Position numbers and translations under genes: made by a program. Positions 32,818 to 40,688 of a stretch of DNA of 64,000 nt are shown piece after piece (position 1 is the first letter of the stretch; each line of letters starts with the position of its first letter). This DNA is from Prorocentrum cordatum. Lineage: Eukaryota; Sar; Dinophyceae; Prorocentrales; Prorocentraceae. The notes beneath the pieces were generated by a model. It was not told where the DNA came from. It saw only the letters and a program-made list of their open reading frames with translations, and ran no database searches. Location: contig CAUYUJ010005002.1 of assembly GCA_963575745.1 (NCBI GenBank), positions 885,979 through 949,978 of the forward strand. Reading direction: 5' to 3'.

Positions 32818-34072
32818 TACCGAACCCGACCCGACCCGACCCGCCCCGCCCGTTAGGGTCCGGCCGACCCGATCCGACCCGCCCGTTAGGGTTCACGCGT
32901 GTTCACTCGAGCGCGCCCCACACCTCAGCGTCCCGCCCGCCCGACCCGACCCGCCCGACACTTTAGTGTCCCGCCCGCTTCACCCGACCCGCCCATTAGG
33001 GTCCGCCCGACCCGACCCGACCCGCCCCGCCCGTCAGGGTCCGCCCGGCCCGACCCGACCCGCCCGTCAGGGTTCACGCGTGCTCACTCGAGCGCGCCTC
33101 CACACTTTAGTGTCCCGCCTGCCCGACCCGACCTGCCCGTTAGGGTCCGCCCGGCCCGAACCCGCCCCGCCCGTTAGGGTCCGCCAAACCCGACCCGACC
33201 CGCCCGTCAGGGTTCACGCGTGCTCACTCGAGCGCGCCCCACACCTCAGCGCCCCGCCCTCCCCCGACCGATCCGCCCGTTAGGGTCCGCCCGACCCGAA
33301 CCCGCCCCGCCCGTCAGGGTCCGCCCGGCCCGACCCGACCCGCCCGTTAGGGTCTGCCCGACCCGACCCGACCCGCTTCGCCCGCCAGGGTCCGCCCGAC
33401 CCGACCCGACCCGCCCGTCAGGGTATGTCAGGGTTCACGCGTGCTCACTACCTCAGTGCCCCGGCCGCCCGACCCAACCCGCCCGTTTAGGGTCCGCCCG
33501 ACCCGACCCGCCCGTTAGGGTTCACGCGTGCTCACTCGAGCGCGCCCCACACTTTAATGTCCCGCCCGCCCGACCCGACCCGCCCGTTAGGGTCTGCCCG
33601 ACCCGACCCGACCCGCTTCGCCCGCCAGGGTCTGCCCGACCCGACCCGACCCGCCCGTCAGGGTATGTCAGGGTTCACGCGTGCTCACTACACCTCAGTG
33701 CCCCGGCCGCCCGACCCAACCCGCCCGTTAGGGTCCGCCCGACCCGAACCCGCCCCGCCCGTCAGGGTCCGCCCGGCCCGACCCGACCCGCCCGTTAGGG
33801 TTCACGCGTGCTCACTCGAGCGCGCCCCACACTTTAGTGTCCCGCCCGCCCGACCCGACCCGCCCGTTAGGGTCTGCCCGACCCGACCCGACCCGCTTCG
33901 CCCGCCAGGGTCCGCCTGCCCCACCCGACCCGCCCGTCAGGGTTCACGCGTGCTCACTCGAGCGCGCCTCCACGTTTTAGTGTCCCGCCTGCCCGACCCG
34001 ACCCGCCCGTTAGGGTCCGCCCGACCCGAACCCGTCCCGCCCGTTAGGGTCCGCCCGACCCGACCCCCCGAG
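32818..34072. repeat. GC-rich satellite carrying TTAGGG
   Basis: About 1.25 kb built of CCCGACCCGACCCGCCC followed by GTTAGGGT or GTCAGGGT and CCGCCCG. A longer unit is superimposed: TTCACGCGTG(C)TCACTCGAGCGCGCC at 32892, 33072, 33212, 33530, 33805 and 33950, with shortened forms near 33436 and 33675, followed by CACACTTTAGTGTCCCGCC. One unit (near 33486) has TTTAGGG. A partial copy lies at 44178-44305. Long Pro/Arg frames through it are artefacts. Confidence 0.93.
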
Positions 34073-34126
34073 CACCCATCGACCCCAAGATATAGGAGGC
34101 AATGTATGAAACAGGCGCCCCTCCTA

Positions 34127-34211
34127 TGTATAGGAGGCGACGTCGTCAATTCTGTAGAATTGACGCCTTGGGTTTTTGAGCCCAAACATGATTGAGCCCG
34201 CATGGCTAAGG
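34127..34211 (-). other. Two decayed SL-like relics and small palindromes
   Basis: On the minus strand, CCTTAGCCATGCGGGCTCAA (34192-34211) is followed by CATGTTTGGGCTCAAA (34175-34190). The first matches about 16 of 21 SL positions, the second the SL 3' half. Two SL halves in a row are expected when a retroposed copy is trans-spliced and retroposed again. To the left lie two small palindromes: GTCAATTC-TGTA-GAATTGAC and CTCCTATGTATAGGAG. No intact gene follows before the satellite. Confidence 0.45.
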
Positions 34212-34214
34212 AAG

Positions 34215-34760
34215 AGGTGGGGGGAGAGGAAGAGGGGAAGAGGAGGAGGAGGAGGAGGAGGAGGAGGAGGAGAGGAGGAGGAGGAGGAGGAGGAGGAGGA
34301 GGAGGAGGAGGAGGAGGAGGAGGAGGAGGAGGAGGAGGAGAGGAGGAGGAGGGGGAGGGGAGGGAGGAGTCCTTCTTCGAGTCGTTCCTCCTCCCTCCTC
34401 TTCCCTCCTTCCTGTGTCCTAGGGCTCAAGCAGTCCTCACTCCTCCTCCTCCTCCTCTCCTCCTCTCCTCCTCCTCGTTCCTTCCCCCTTCCTCTCCTCC
34501 TCCTCCTCTTCGGCTCCTTCCCCACCCCCCCCAGCGTCCCAGGGCTGTCCTGGGGTGTCGTCGTCGACGCTCAGCACAGGCGGCGTCTTCTCGAAACCCC
34601 GCCATGGGAACGCATCCTCCTTCTCCTCCTCCTCCTCCTCCTCCTTCACCTCCTCCTCCTCCTCCTCCTCCTCCTCCCTGTCCTCCTCCTCCTCCTCCTC
34701 CTCCTCGTCCTCCTCCTCCTCCTCCTCCTCCTCCTCCTCCTCCTTCTCCTCCTCCTCTTC
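34215..34760. repeat. (GGA)n then (TCC)n, an inverted purine/pyrimidine pair
   Basis: GGA fills 34215-34370 and TCC fills 34385-34500 and 34615-34760, with a unique island (34520-34612) between. The minus-strand copy of one block can pair with the other over more than 100 bp. Frames across it are artefacts. Confidence 0.93.
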
Positions 34761-34874
34761 TGCTCCCCTTTCTACGTGCGTGCACGCATGTTTTCCACAA
34801 GTCCATGCGCATCCCAACGGTATGCGCACCTCCGTCCACCGAGCCTGCTGTAGCACGGCACAAAGATATAAACT

Positions 34875-36758
34875 CTAAACCATATCAAATACATCTGTCA
34901 ACCATTTGAAGATCACCATTATCGGCGTATTGTTCTTGTGGCAACTGAGGGCTATATCCTTCACCAAGCGCTGCAAATCTTCTGGTGAATAGTTCCACGT
35001 GTACGTCGGATTGATCAAATTGCAAGCCTGGTCCTCCAACAGGTGTTGAAAAGCATGGCACTTCGCTGTCATCTTCCACATACGCTCCCTTCTTGTCAAG
35101 GATTCGTCTGCGAGGTTGATATACACTGAAACAAGGTACTCTGATAAAGGCCTGAGCTCTCGCTTCGCCGCCTCTGACAGAAACATCGGTTCTTGATCAA
35201 TGATTTGATAGAAACGCTGCAACAGATGGCAAATCACCCAACGGCGCTTATCGTGGGTACTTCCAGTATTGTATCGAGCTGTGAGTTCTGCTGCATATCT
35301 AGACAAATGTCGTGTAGCCGCCCCCTTCGCTTTGAGCTTCGGCCAATCAGCTGATGTCTTGAGCCGCTCGAACGTGATCTTCCCCTGGATGCGGGAAGCC
35401 TGGTGATTCGCCTCATACCACTTTTGTATGTCGTCTCGGAGGCCGTCTATTTGGTCTTGTTGAGTCGTACCCCATTGGCCCAGTTTCATCACCTCCACCA
35501 GCGCATTCGCGATGATATGGGAAGAAATACCTTGGTCCAGAACGTGTAGACAATCCAGCGCGACGCCCTCCAGCCTCAGGGATCTGACAGCGAACAGCGC
35601 TGGTAAAGGGCACCCCTTGTGATGGAGGTACCGCAGGTAGTCTTCGTGAGATCTCAACGTCCTTCGCCAACCCCGCTTGCTCCACAAAAGATCAGACTCG
35701 ATGTTGTTAGTTGCTGAACACATCCAGCACATATTCGGTGATGAGTCCCACCTTGGAAACCGAAATGCTTGAGTAAAAAATTCCCAATCTCCACGGACCA
35801 TTGTAACAACGCCTTTATATCCATTCGTAGATAAGGGGCGGCCATTGACAGTCATACCACTCATGAGGGCATTCATTTTCTTCGCGAGGTCAGCGAAAAG
35901 TACTTCGAGGGTATCGTCGTTCATCTTCGACTTTTGAACAACAGTGTAAATGAAATTCGTGTCTCTAGTAGTCCCCTTGGCGAGGAGACTTGACCAACTG
36001 ATTGTAAAAAGCCCGTCCGTCTTGTGCGTGGCAGCGCCATCTCCGTGAATTGTGAGGGGAACACACAATGTATCATCAATATCGGAGGAAACAGATTTAT
36101 ATATCACATGCTCTTTCATGTTTGTCCAGAAATATGTCGTATCACCAGGCAGGCCACGCAACTTCATCGAAAACGCTGCGTCACCCTGCTTATATATGCT
36201 TTCCCACATGGCACAAGGATCAATGACAGGATGAGGTGTCAGAGTCGTTCCATTGGGGGTCAGGTTGATGAACTCAGCTTCTGGGGCGTTATCAGGCCAG
36301 CCAAGAGCTCTGATCAGGTTTCGGTGTGCATGCCTAGGGTCGTCTGGCAATCTGCTCATGCGACCCATCCCTTGAGCACCTTGTTGACTGGCGCCCCAAG
36401 CATACTCCAAGACTTTGCCTGCGGGTAGCAGCCCACGGGCCCAATCTCGTCGCAAGGAGGATTTCAATGGTGTTGCCATCTTGGATGGCTGGGAGGATTC
36501 GGCGGTCGCTGCCCTTTGACCCTCGAGGCAAGCTTGAGCAGCAGCGGAAGACGTTGATGCATCCAATCTCTGCCTGACGCCACCTCGTCGTGATCTCTGA
36601 TCGGCTGGCTCTGGAATGCCATCGCCGCTTTCGGCGAGCCTCCTTCGAACACCACCCCTGCGACTATTGTCCATCACCCATAAACCTCGAGCGCCAGAGC
36701 AGATGGTACACGCCACAAGCACAAGCAATGCGGAAGGCTTGGGTCCAAACACGGTCAT
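34875..36758 (-). CDS. 627-codon dinoflagellate-type protein, possibly transposase-related
   Basis: Intact, intronless frame from ATG at 36758. The N-terminus (residues 1-25, PSALLVLVACTICSGARG) could be a signal peptide; a later Met at residue 29 would omit it. SRRGGVR-RL is repeated at residues 32-41 and 56-65. The central part holds VPLTIHGDGAATHKTDG (residues 233-249), VRGDWEFF (321-328), a Cys pair CWMC (344-347) and LDCLHVLDQGISSHIIANAL (401-420). This order (Asp block, GDW block, Cys pair, then an Asp/His motif) resembles Tnp2/CACTA-type transposases, with Asp241, Asp324 and Asp402/Asp408 as possible metal ligands. That is inference from layout, not a demonstrated match. Base composition is clearly lower in GC than the neighbouring DNA. 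An SL relic starts 36 nt upstream (36795-36816), so this is a retroposed mRNA copy or an element that uses SL-capped transcripts. Confidence 0.7.
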   Translation of the reverse strand: MTVFGPKPSALLVLVACTICSGARGLWVMDNSRRGGVRRRLAESGDGIPEPADQRSRRGGVRQRLDASTSSAAAQACLEGQRAATAESSQPSKMATPLKSSLRRDWARGLLPAGKVLEYAWGASQQGAQGMGRMSRLPDDPRHAHRNLIRALGWPDNAPEAEFINLTPNGTTLTPHPVIDPCAMWESIYKQGDAAFSMKLRGLPGDTTYFWTNMKEHVIYKSVSSDIDDTLCVPLTIHGDGAATHKTDGLFTISWSSLLAKGTTRDTNFIYTVVQKSKMNDDTLEVLFADLAKKMNALMSGMTVNGRPLSTNGYKGVVTMVRGDWEFFTQAFRFPRWDSSPNMCWMCSATNNIESDLLWSKRGWRRTLRSHEDYLRYLHHKGCPLPALFAVRSLRLEGVALDCLHVLDQGISSHIIANALVEVMKLGQWGTTQQDQIDGLRDDIQKWYEANHQASRIQGKITFERLKTSADWPKLKAKGAATRHLSRYAAELTARYNTGSTHDKRRWVICHLLQRFYQIIDQEPMFLSEAAKRELRPLSEYLVSVYINLADESLTRRERMWKMTAKCHAFQHLLEDQACNLINPTYTWNYSPEDLQRLVKDIALSCHKNNTPIMVIFKWLTDVFDMV

Positions 36759-36794
36759 GGAAATTCGTTCGTTATTTCTCTATGGCTCAAAGCG

Positions 36795-36816
36795 TTTGAG
36801 CCCAAATGGCTACGGA
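36795..36816 (-). other. Relict spliced leader upstream of the 627-codon ORF
   Basis: On the minus strand the sequence reads TCCGTAGCC, ATTTGGG, CTCAAA. It agrees with the dinoflagellate SL at 20 of 22 positions; the differences are G for T at position 15 and A for G at the end. A further GGCTCAAA/TTTGAGCC pair with a 3-nt loop lies directly behind it (36784-36802). The start codon follows 36 nt downstream, the length expected for a short 5' leader. Confidence 0.85.
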
Positions 36817-37184
36817 GGAGGGCCAGGTCGGAGGTCGGAGGGGCGGTGTCTGAGCAGACGGAGTAGGGAGTCGGACAGTCGGAATGTAATACGGATGGTG
36901 AGGAGCGGCATGCGTGTCATAGTGAGCATATACGATGCGAGCCACGTGAACGTATTCAAAACCACGAGGTGGTATAATAAGCATTGTCCAGGTCTAGTTG
37001 GCAAGGATCCTATATAAGTCGGATTCCTAGCATGCGAGGAAGTCTCCAGCGAGAGCCCTGCATGCAAGCATGTGCGCTGCCCAGTGTCTGGTGTAAGGCA
37101 TTCGTGTTTAATGTGTGATGTCAGTCGCTTCTCCTAACATGCCAGGCTGTTCTATCCTACAGTGGACGGATCGTTGCACGACGA

Positions 37185-37215
37185 TATTGGTGATGATGAT
37201 GGTGACGATGATGGC

Positions 37216-37279
<64 letters not shown>

Positions 37280-37400
37280 GTGATGATGATGTTGATGATG
37301 TTGATGATGCTGATGATGCTGATTACGATGCCGATTATGATGCTGCTGATGATGATGACGTTGATGATGAAAATGATGATGATGATGGTGATGGTGATGC

Positions 37401-37450
<50 letters not shown>

Positions 37451-37465
37451 GTGCTGATGATGATG
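37185..37465. repeat. (GAT)n microsatellite
   Basis: About 280 bp of GAT with GTT, GCT and AAT interruptions. Frames read as poly-Asp, poly-Met or poly-Ile and are not genes. Confidence 0.97.
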
Positions 37466-37644
37466 ATTTTTTGGTCAGGCTCTCGAGCCATACGCGGCCA
37501 AAGCCACGCCTGTTGCGACGTCGACGGGCCACGGCCATGCCAGCGAGAAGGCTGGCTGCTTCGGAACTCGGGGGAAGCAGGCGGCGCGCTCGCTGATTGC
37601 AGCGAGCCTCGTATACTGCACAGGTCGTGCGGGATTGTGTCAAT

Positions 37645-38415
37645 CTAGGCTTTCTCCTTCTTGATGCGCTTCGCCTGCGGCAACATCCTGTCGTAGTGAA
37701 CCTTGAGCTCGTTGTATTCGTCGTGCGCCTCGTCGACTGCTTTGGCCACAGACACTATGGTAGGCTCGTCGGTGATCTTCTTGGTGACCAGCTTCTCCAG
37801 AGAGGTGTAGACCTTTGCGACCCGCGGAATGCATGCCGTGATGTCGTCGTGGAGCGCAGCTGTGTATTTTCCACCCTGTGAATCCTCAAACATGCTCTTC
37901 AGAGATGTGATGATCTCCCCTAGGTTGCGCAGGGGCTTGCGAGCATCGTTCTTGATGGCGTCGATCGTCTTCTTGTGCATGTCCATCTCGGGAGCCGTGC
38001 TCGCGGCAGACTCCGCCTTGATGGTGGCGCCCTCCTCTGCTGCGGGGATGGCCGTGGTGTTGCCAGCCATGATGCCCGCAGCATCGCTGATGTTCTTGAA
38101 CGCCTCGGCCGCATCCTCGACGCTCTGCAGCTCCTCCACCCCCTTGGCGATCTGCGAGTCCTCGGTGAGTTCCGATCGGCCTCCAGTCTCACTCCAGACC
38201 TTGTACTCTGTGATCCACTCTCCTGTCAAGCCCGTGTCGGGGTCAGGACGCTCTTCTAAGCGCCCTCGCCACGAGTACGACTCACACCCACGCACTGCTT
38301 CCCAACTCACCCATTCAAAGTCGAGTTCAAGGGAGGGCAATTGAGCGTATACGCTCAATTGTCCTCCCTTGAACTCGAATGAAAATGATAGTAGCAAGAG
38401 TCGCCACGTAGGCAT
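37645..38415 (-). CDS. 256-codon hypothetical protein, probably 3' part of a broken gene
   Basis: Open from ATG 38415 to the stop at 37645. Residues 1-35 are partly produced by a 58-bp palindrome (38321-38378) and are probably not original. From about residue 51 the protein looks genuine: RLEERPDPDTGLTGEWITEY, then a charged, mostly helical region up to KVHYDRMLPQAKRIKKEKA. The C-terminal part resembles the frame at 40146-40688 in layout (repeated L..I..LK..., then Y..LK near the end and a basic tail). The previous ORF ends only 35 nt upstream, so the two were probably one gene that was split by the palindromic insert. I do not recognise a domain. Confidence 0.6.
   Translation of the reverse strand: MPTWRLLLLSFSFEFKGGQLSVYAQLPSLELDFEWVSWEAVRGCESYSWRGRLEERPDPDTGLTGEWITEYKVWSETGGRSELTEDSQIAKGVEELQSVEDAAEAFKNISDAAGIMAGNTTAIPAAEEGATIKAESAASTAPEMDMHKKTIDAIKNDARKPLRNLGEIITSLKSMFEDSQGGKYTAALHDDITACIPRVAKVYTSLEKLVTKKITDEPTIVSVAKAVDEAHDEYNELKVHYDRMLPQAKRIKKEKA
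38321..38378. repeat. 58-bp near-perfect palindrome
   Basis: Arms TCGAGTTCAAGGGAGGGCAA and on to the centre GTATAC pair with only one mismatch (G opposite T at 38337/38362). It lies in the 5' part of the 256-codon frame. Confidence 0.97.
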
Positions 38416-38450
38416 ATGGTTTTATTGAAGTCGAATGGGCGCGTGGGAAG

Positions 38451-38858
38451 TCAGTGTGGGGATGTTTGCGGTAGCGTGGCAACTCCTGACTTCAGTTTGC
38501 CCTCCGTCTTCTCAGGGCCCCACAGGTCAATCATCTGTTTCTTGGTCATCCACTGGAAGAGGCTGTTCGCCGACATCACGCCAGATATTTTTTTAGTGGT
38601 TTCTATTGTCGTCTTGACCGTGCCCTCCTTGATCTTGTGCGCCAGGAACTTCTCGAGATACTCCTGCTTCTGGGTCTTCCCCATTGAACTGTAAGCATCA
38701 TATACGCCTTGGCTCTGCAACCAGTACGACATGTTCGACCTCTGCCTCTTGAGCTCGCGAGCGTCGACGAGCATCTGCCGAGCGGCCTCCAAGTCGGCTT
38801 TCTCGACGATCGGCATCTCCAATGTTGCAGGCTCTTTCGTTTTTTTCTTCGGGGCCAT
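38451..38858 (-). CDS. 135-codon hypothetical protein with basic N-terminus
   Basis: ATG at 38858 begins MAPKKKTKEPATLEMPIVEK. A helical stretch follows (ADLEAARQMLVDARELKRQ), then SNMSYWLQSQGVYDAY, KQEYLEKFLAHKIKEGT and MTKKQMIDLWG. Composition and pattern are those of a real protein, but it ends early at GVATLPQTSPH. The more upstream Met codons of the same frame would add a Phe-rich segment encoded by the CAGAATTC repeat, so I take 38858 as the start. An SL relic lies at 38914-38939. It may be the N-terminal half of a protein whose remainder is the frame at 37645-38415. Confidence 0.6.
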   Translation of the reverse strand: MAPKKKTKEPATLEMPIVEKADLEAARQMLVDARELKRQRSNMSYWLQSQGVYDAYSSMGKTQKQEYLEKFLAHKIKEGTVKTTIETTKKISGVMSANSLFQWMTKKQMIDLWGPEKTEGKLKSGVATLPQTSPH

Positions 38859-38913
38859 CCCGAATACAGATCCAAGGGTTTCGATGTAGAAGAGGCCGCT
38901 GCAGGCTCGCGAA

Positions 38914-38939
38914 CTTGAGCCAAAAAGAGCAGCTAAGGA
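38914..38939 (-). other. Relict spliced leader with an internal insertion
   Basis: On the minus strand, TCCTTAGC is followed by TGCTC and then TTTTTGGCTCAAG. The last 12 nt are identical to the SL 3' end. The 5' part agrees except for G to T at position 4 and about 4 extra bases. The MAPKKK start codon follows 56 nt downstream. Confidence 0.72.
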
Positions 38940-38956
38940 CCCATAACCCCTGGGAC

Positions 38957-39225
38957 CGACAGAAAAAACAGAAAAAAACAGAAAAAAACAGAATTCTGTC
39001 GAGTCTGTCGGGGCCCCCCTGCCGGAATTCTGTCGACCCATTTTCCCTGTGAAAAATCAACAAAAACAGCCCGACAGAATTCTGCCGACCCCCCAAAAAC
39101 AGAATCGCCGGAATTCTGTTTTTTTCTGTTTTTTTCTGTCAAATTTCCACACGCACAAGCTGACAGAATTTGCCGGAATTCTGCCGTTTTTGCCGGAATT
39201 CTGTCGGATTTCTGTCGGTAAGGGG
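38957..39225. repeat. CAGAATTCTG-type array with a 29-bp inverted pair
   Basis: At least eight copies of (C)CGACAGAATTCTG(C)CGG or halves of it are packed in 270 bp. Two A/T runs, ACAGAAAAAAACAGAAAAA and on to CAGAATTC (38968-38996), and its exact reverse complement (39111-39139), frame the middle. The core is itself a palindrome. Apparent Phe-rich minus-strand peptides come from this array. Confidence 0.85.
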
Positions 39226-39369
39226 GAAGGGTACGGAAGACCACGCTGGACACGCTGTCCCTGGGTCACTCTTCGGGGCCATCGGCGGTGGCCCCCGCAG
39301 GTCGGACAGGGGCAAACGAAGTTCGGAACATTAATGCCCTCGACCGTCGCGGATCGCTGCAAGGTCGAG

Positions 39370-39478
39370 GATGGAGAGCAGGAGGAGGAGGAGGAGCAGG
39401 AGGAGGAGGAGGAGGAGGAGGAGGAGGAGGAGGAGGAGGGAGAGGAGGAGGAGGAGGAGGAGGAGGAGGAGGAGGAGC
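39370..39478. repeat. (GGA)n microsatellite
   Basis: About 108 bp of GGA. It is directly followed by fold-back copy 1. Confidence 0.95.
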
Positions 39479-39589
39479 GATCAGGAGCGATCAGATGAAA
39501 GGACAGCGTACGTCCACAAACGGCGCCATGGCCTTCGGTGACCTGGCCCGCTTGAGGGTTAAAACTGAGGCCTCAGTTTTAACCCTCGG
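39479..39589 (+). repeat. Fold-back repeat, copy 1, with 34-bp perfect palindrome
   Basis: The sequence GATCAGGAGCGATCAGATG to GGCCCGCTTGAGGG is identical to 40687-40767 over about 80 bp. It ends in a perfect 34-bp palindrome at 39554-39587 (GAGGGTTAAAACTGAGG and its complement). The left edge touches the GGA array. Confidence 0.95.
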
Positions 39590-39784
39590 AAGTGGCAACT
39601 TGAGCCACTCCCTCGGGGGGTGGAAGGAGGAAAAGGAGGAGGAGGAGGAGGAGTCCCCGTGGTGGGCTCATCCGGCAATTCTGGGTTATGCCAGCCCGTC
39701 GGTTTTGAACCCCGTTGGAGGGCCCTCGCCTGGAAGGCGAGGTTGATGTCGTGCCCAGCCCCCCTTGTCGAGATCATGTGGGGG

Positions 39785-39868
39785 GGGGGTCGAGGCATCC
39801 TGTGGACGGGTTCGAGACCTCTTGGGACGGTTTCGCGAGCTCCTGGGGATGGGGTCGAGAGCGCTATG
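39785..39868. repeat. ~30-bp GGGTCGAGAGCTCC minisatellite, copy 1
   Basis: Three to four units of GGGGTCGAG-(AG)C(A/C)TCCTGTGGACG type. The same array occurs at 42024-42176. Confidence 0.75.
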
Positions 39869-40140
39869 ATGAATGACAAGGGGGGAGGATGGAGCAAGGA
39901 CGATTTGCCCAGTATGAGTCGGCACAGTACGTGAGCACTACGCAAGCGTCGGGCCAGCGTTTGGCACACGTGCGCAAAGCACCATGTCAGTAAATGAACC
40001 AATACCCTCTGTGCGATCAAGTGCCACATAGTAGATATGGAGTGTCCGAGTCCGCGCACCACCACAACTTTGAAGTATGCTACACCATCAACATCCGATA
40101 TATCATGTAGGGCCCACCATCCACTACCTCGTTCTCTTAG
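39869..40140. other. No supported gene
   Basis: A unique stretch without coding frame or repeat. Confidence 0.35.
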
Positions 40141-40145
40141 AACCC

Positions 40146-40688
40146 TTACGGCATCTGCGAATCCTGCGGCACTTGTGAGTCGGGCGCGTCTTCACCATCA
40201 CCATCATCATCCGTCTTGCTGGTCTTCTGCTTCGGCGGTGAGATCGGGTCGCTCGCGGTGCGCTTGACACCAGGTTTACCCTTCGTCTCGTTGTAGTTAT
40301 CGACCACGCTCTTGAGGTCTGCGTACTCGGCCGCCACGTTGGCCAACACCTCCTTCATGCGGTTGGCCATGGTGAGGTTCGGCTGCGGAGAACTCTCGAA
40401 AAAACTCTGAGCTGCGGCGACGGTGGTCTTCAGGTCGGCAATCGCGTCGATCAGCGAGTTGGTGTACTTCCCAGGCTCGACCGCCCATGTAGAGATGACC
40501 GTGCCGATGTCCTGGAGCGAGAGCATCGAGTCGCTGACGTACTGTTGCAGCGTGCTGCCCTCGAAGTGGTTGTCGCCGTCGTCGGCTGCTGGCTGGCTGT
40601 CGTCTTCAATCTGGATCGGGCTCCCCTGGACGCAGCGCTCCTTGCGAGATCGGAAGTAATGGAATGGAGAACCAGGGGGAAGAGCTGA
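40146..40688 (-). pseudogene. Truncated 5' end: frame cut by fold-back copy 2
   Basis: The minus-strand frame stays open from 40688 to the stop at 40146 (180 codons). The visible ATG at 40526 is internal, because protein-like sequence continues upstream (RSRKERCVQGSPIQIEDD, then DNHFEGSTLQQYVSDSM). It stops exactly where the repeat at 40687 begins, so the 5' part of the gene was lost or displaced. Downstream come LIDAIADLKTTVAAAQSFF, NLTMANRMKEVLANVAAEY and an acidic tail with a KR-rich stretch (GVKRTASDPISPPKQK) that could be a nuclear signal. Layout resembles the C-terminal half of the frame at 37645-38415. Function unknown. Confidence 0.6.

Noticed and set aside
32330-33800. Frames of 200-317 codons with Gly-Trp-Leu-Ser-Pro or Pro/Arg repeats
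   Set aside because: They are translations of a 16-bp array and a GC satellite, whose unit lengths do not keep one frame.
32818-34072. A telomere
   Set aside because: TTAGGG is part of a GC satellite with a longer unit and lies inside the window between other arrays.
39600-39617. SL 3' end on the minus strand (TGGCTCAAG)
   Set aside because: A nine-base match with no 5' half, followed by the fold-back repeat and not by an ORF.
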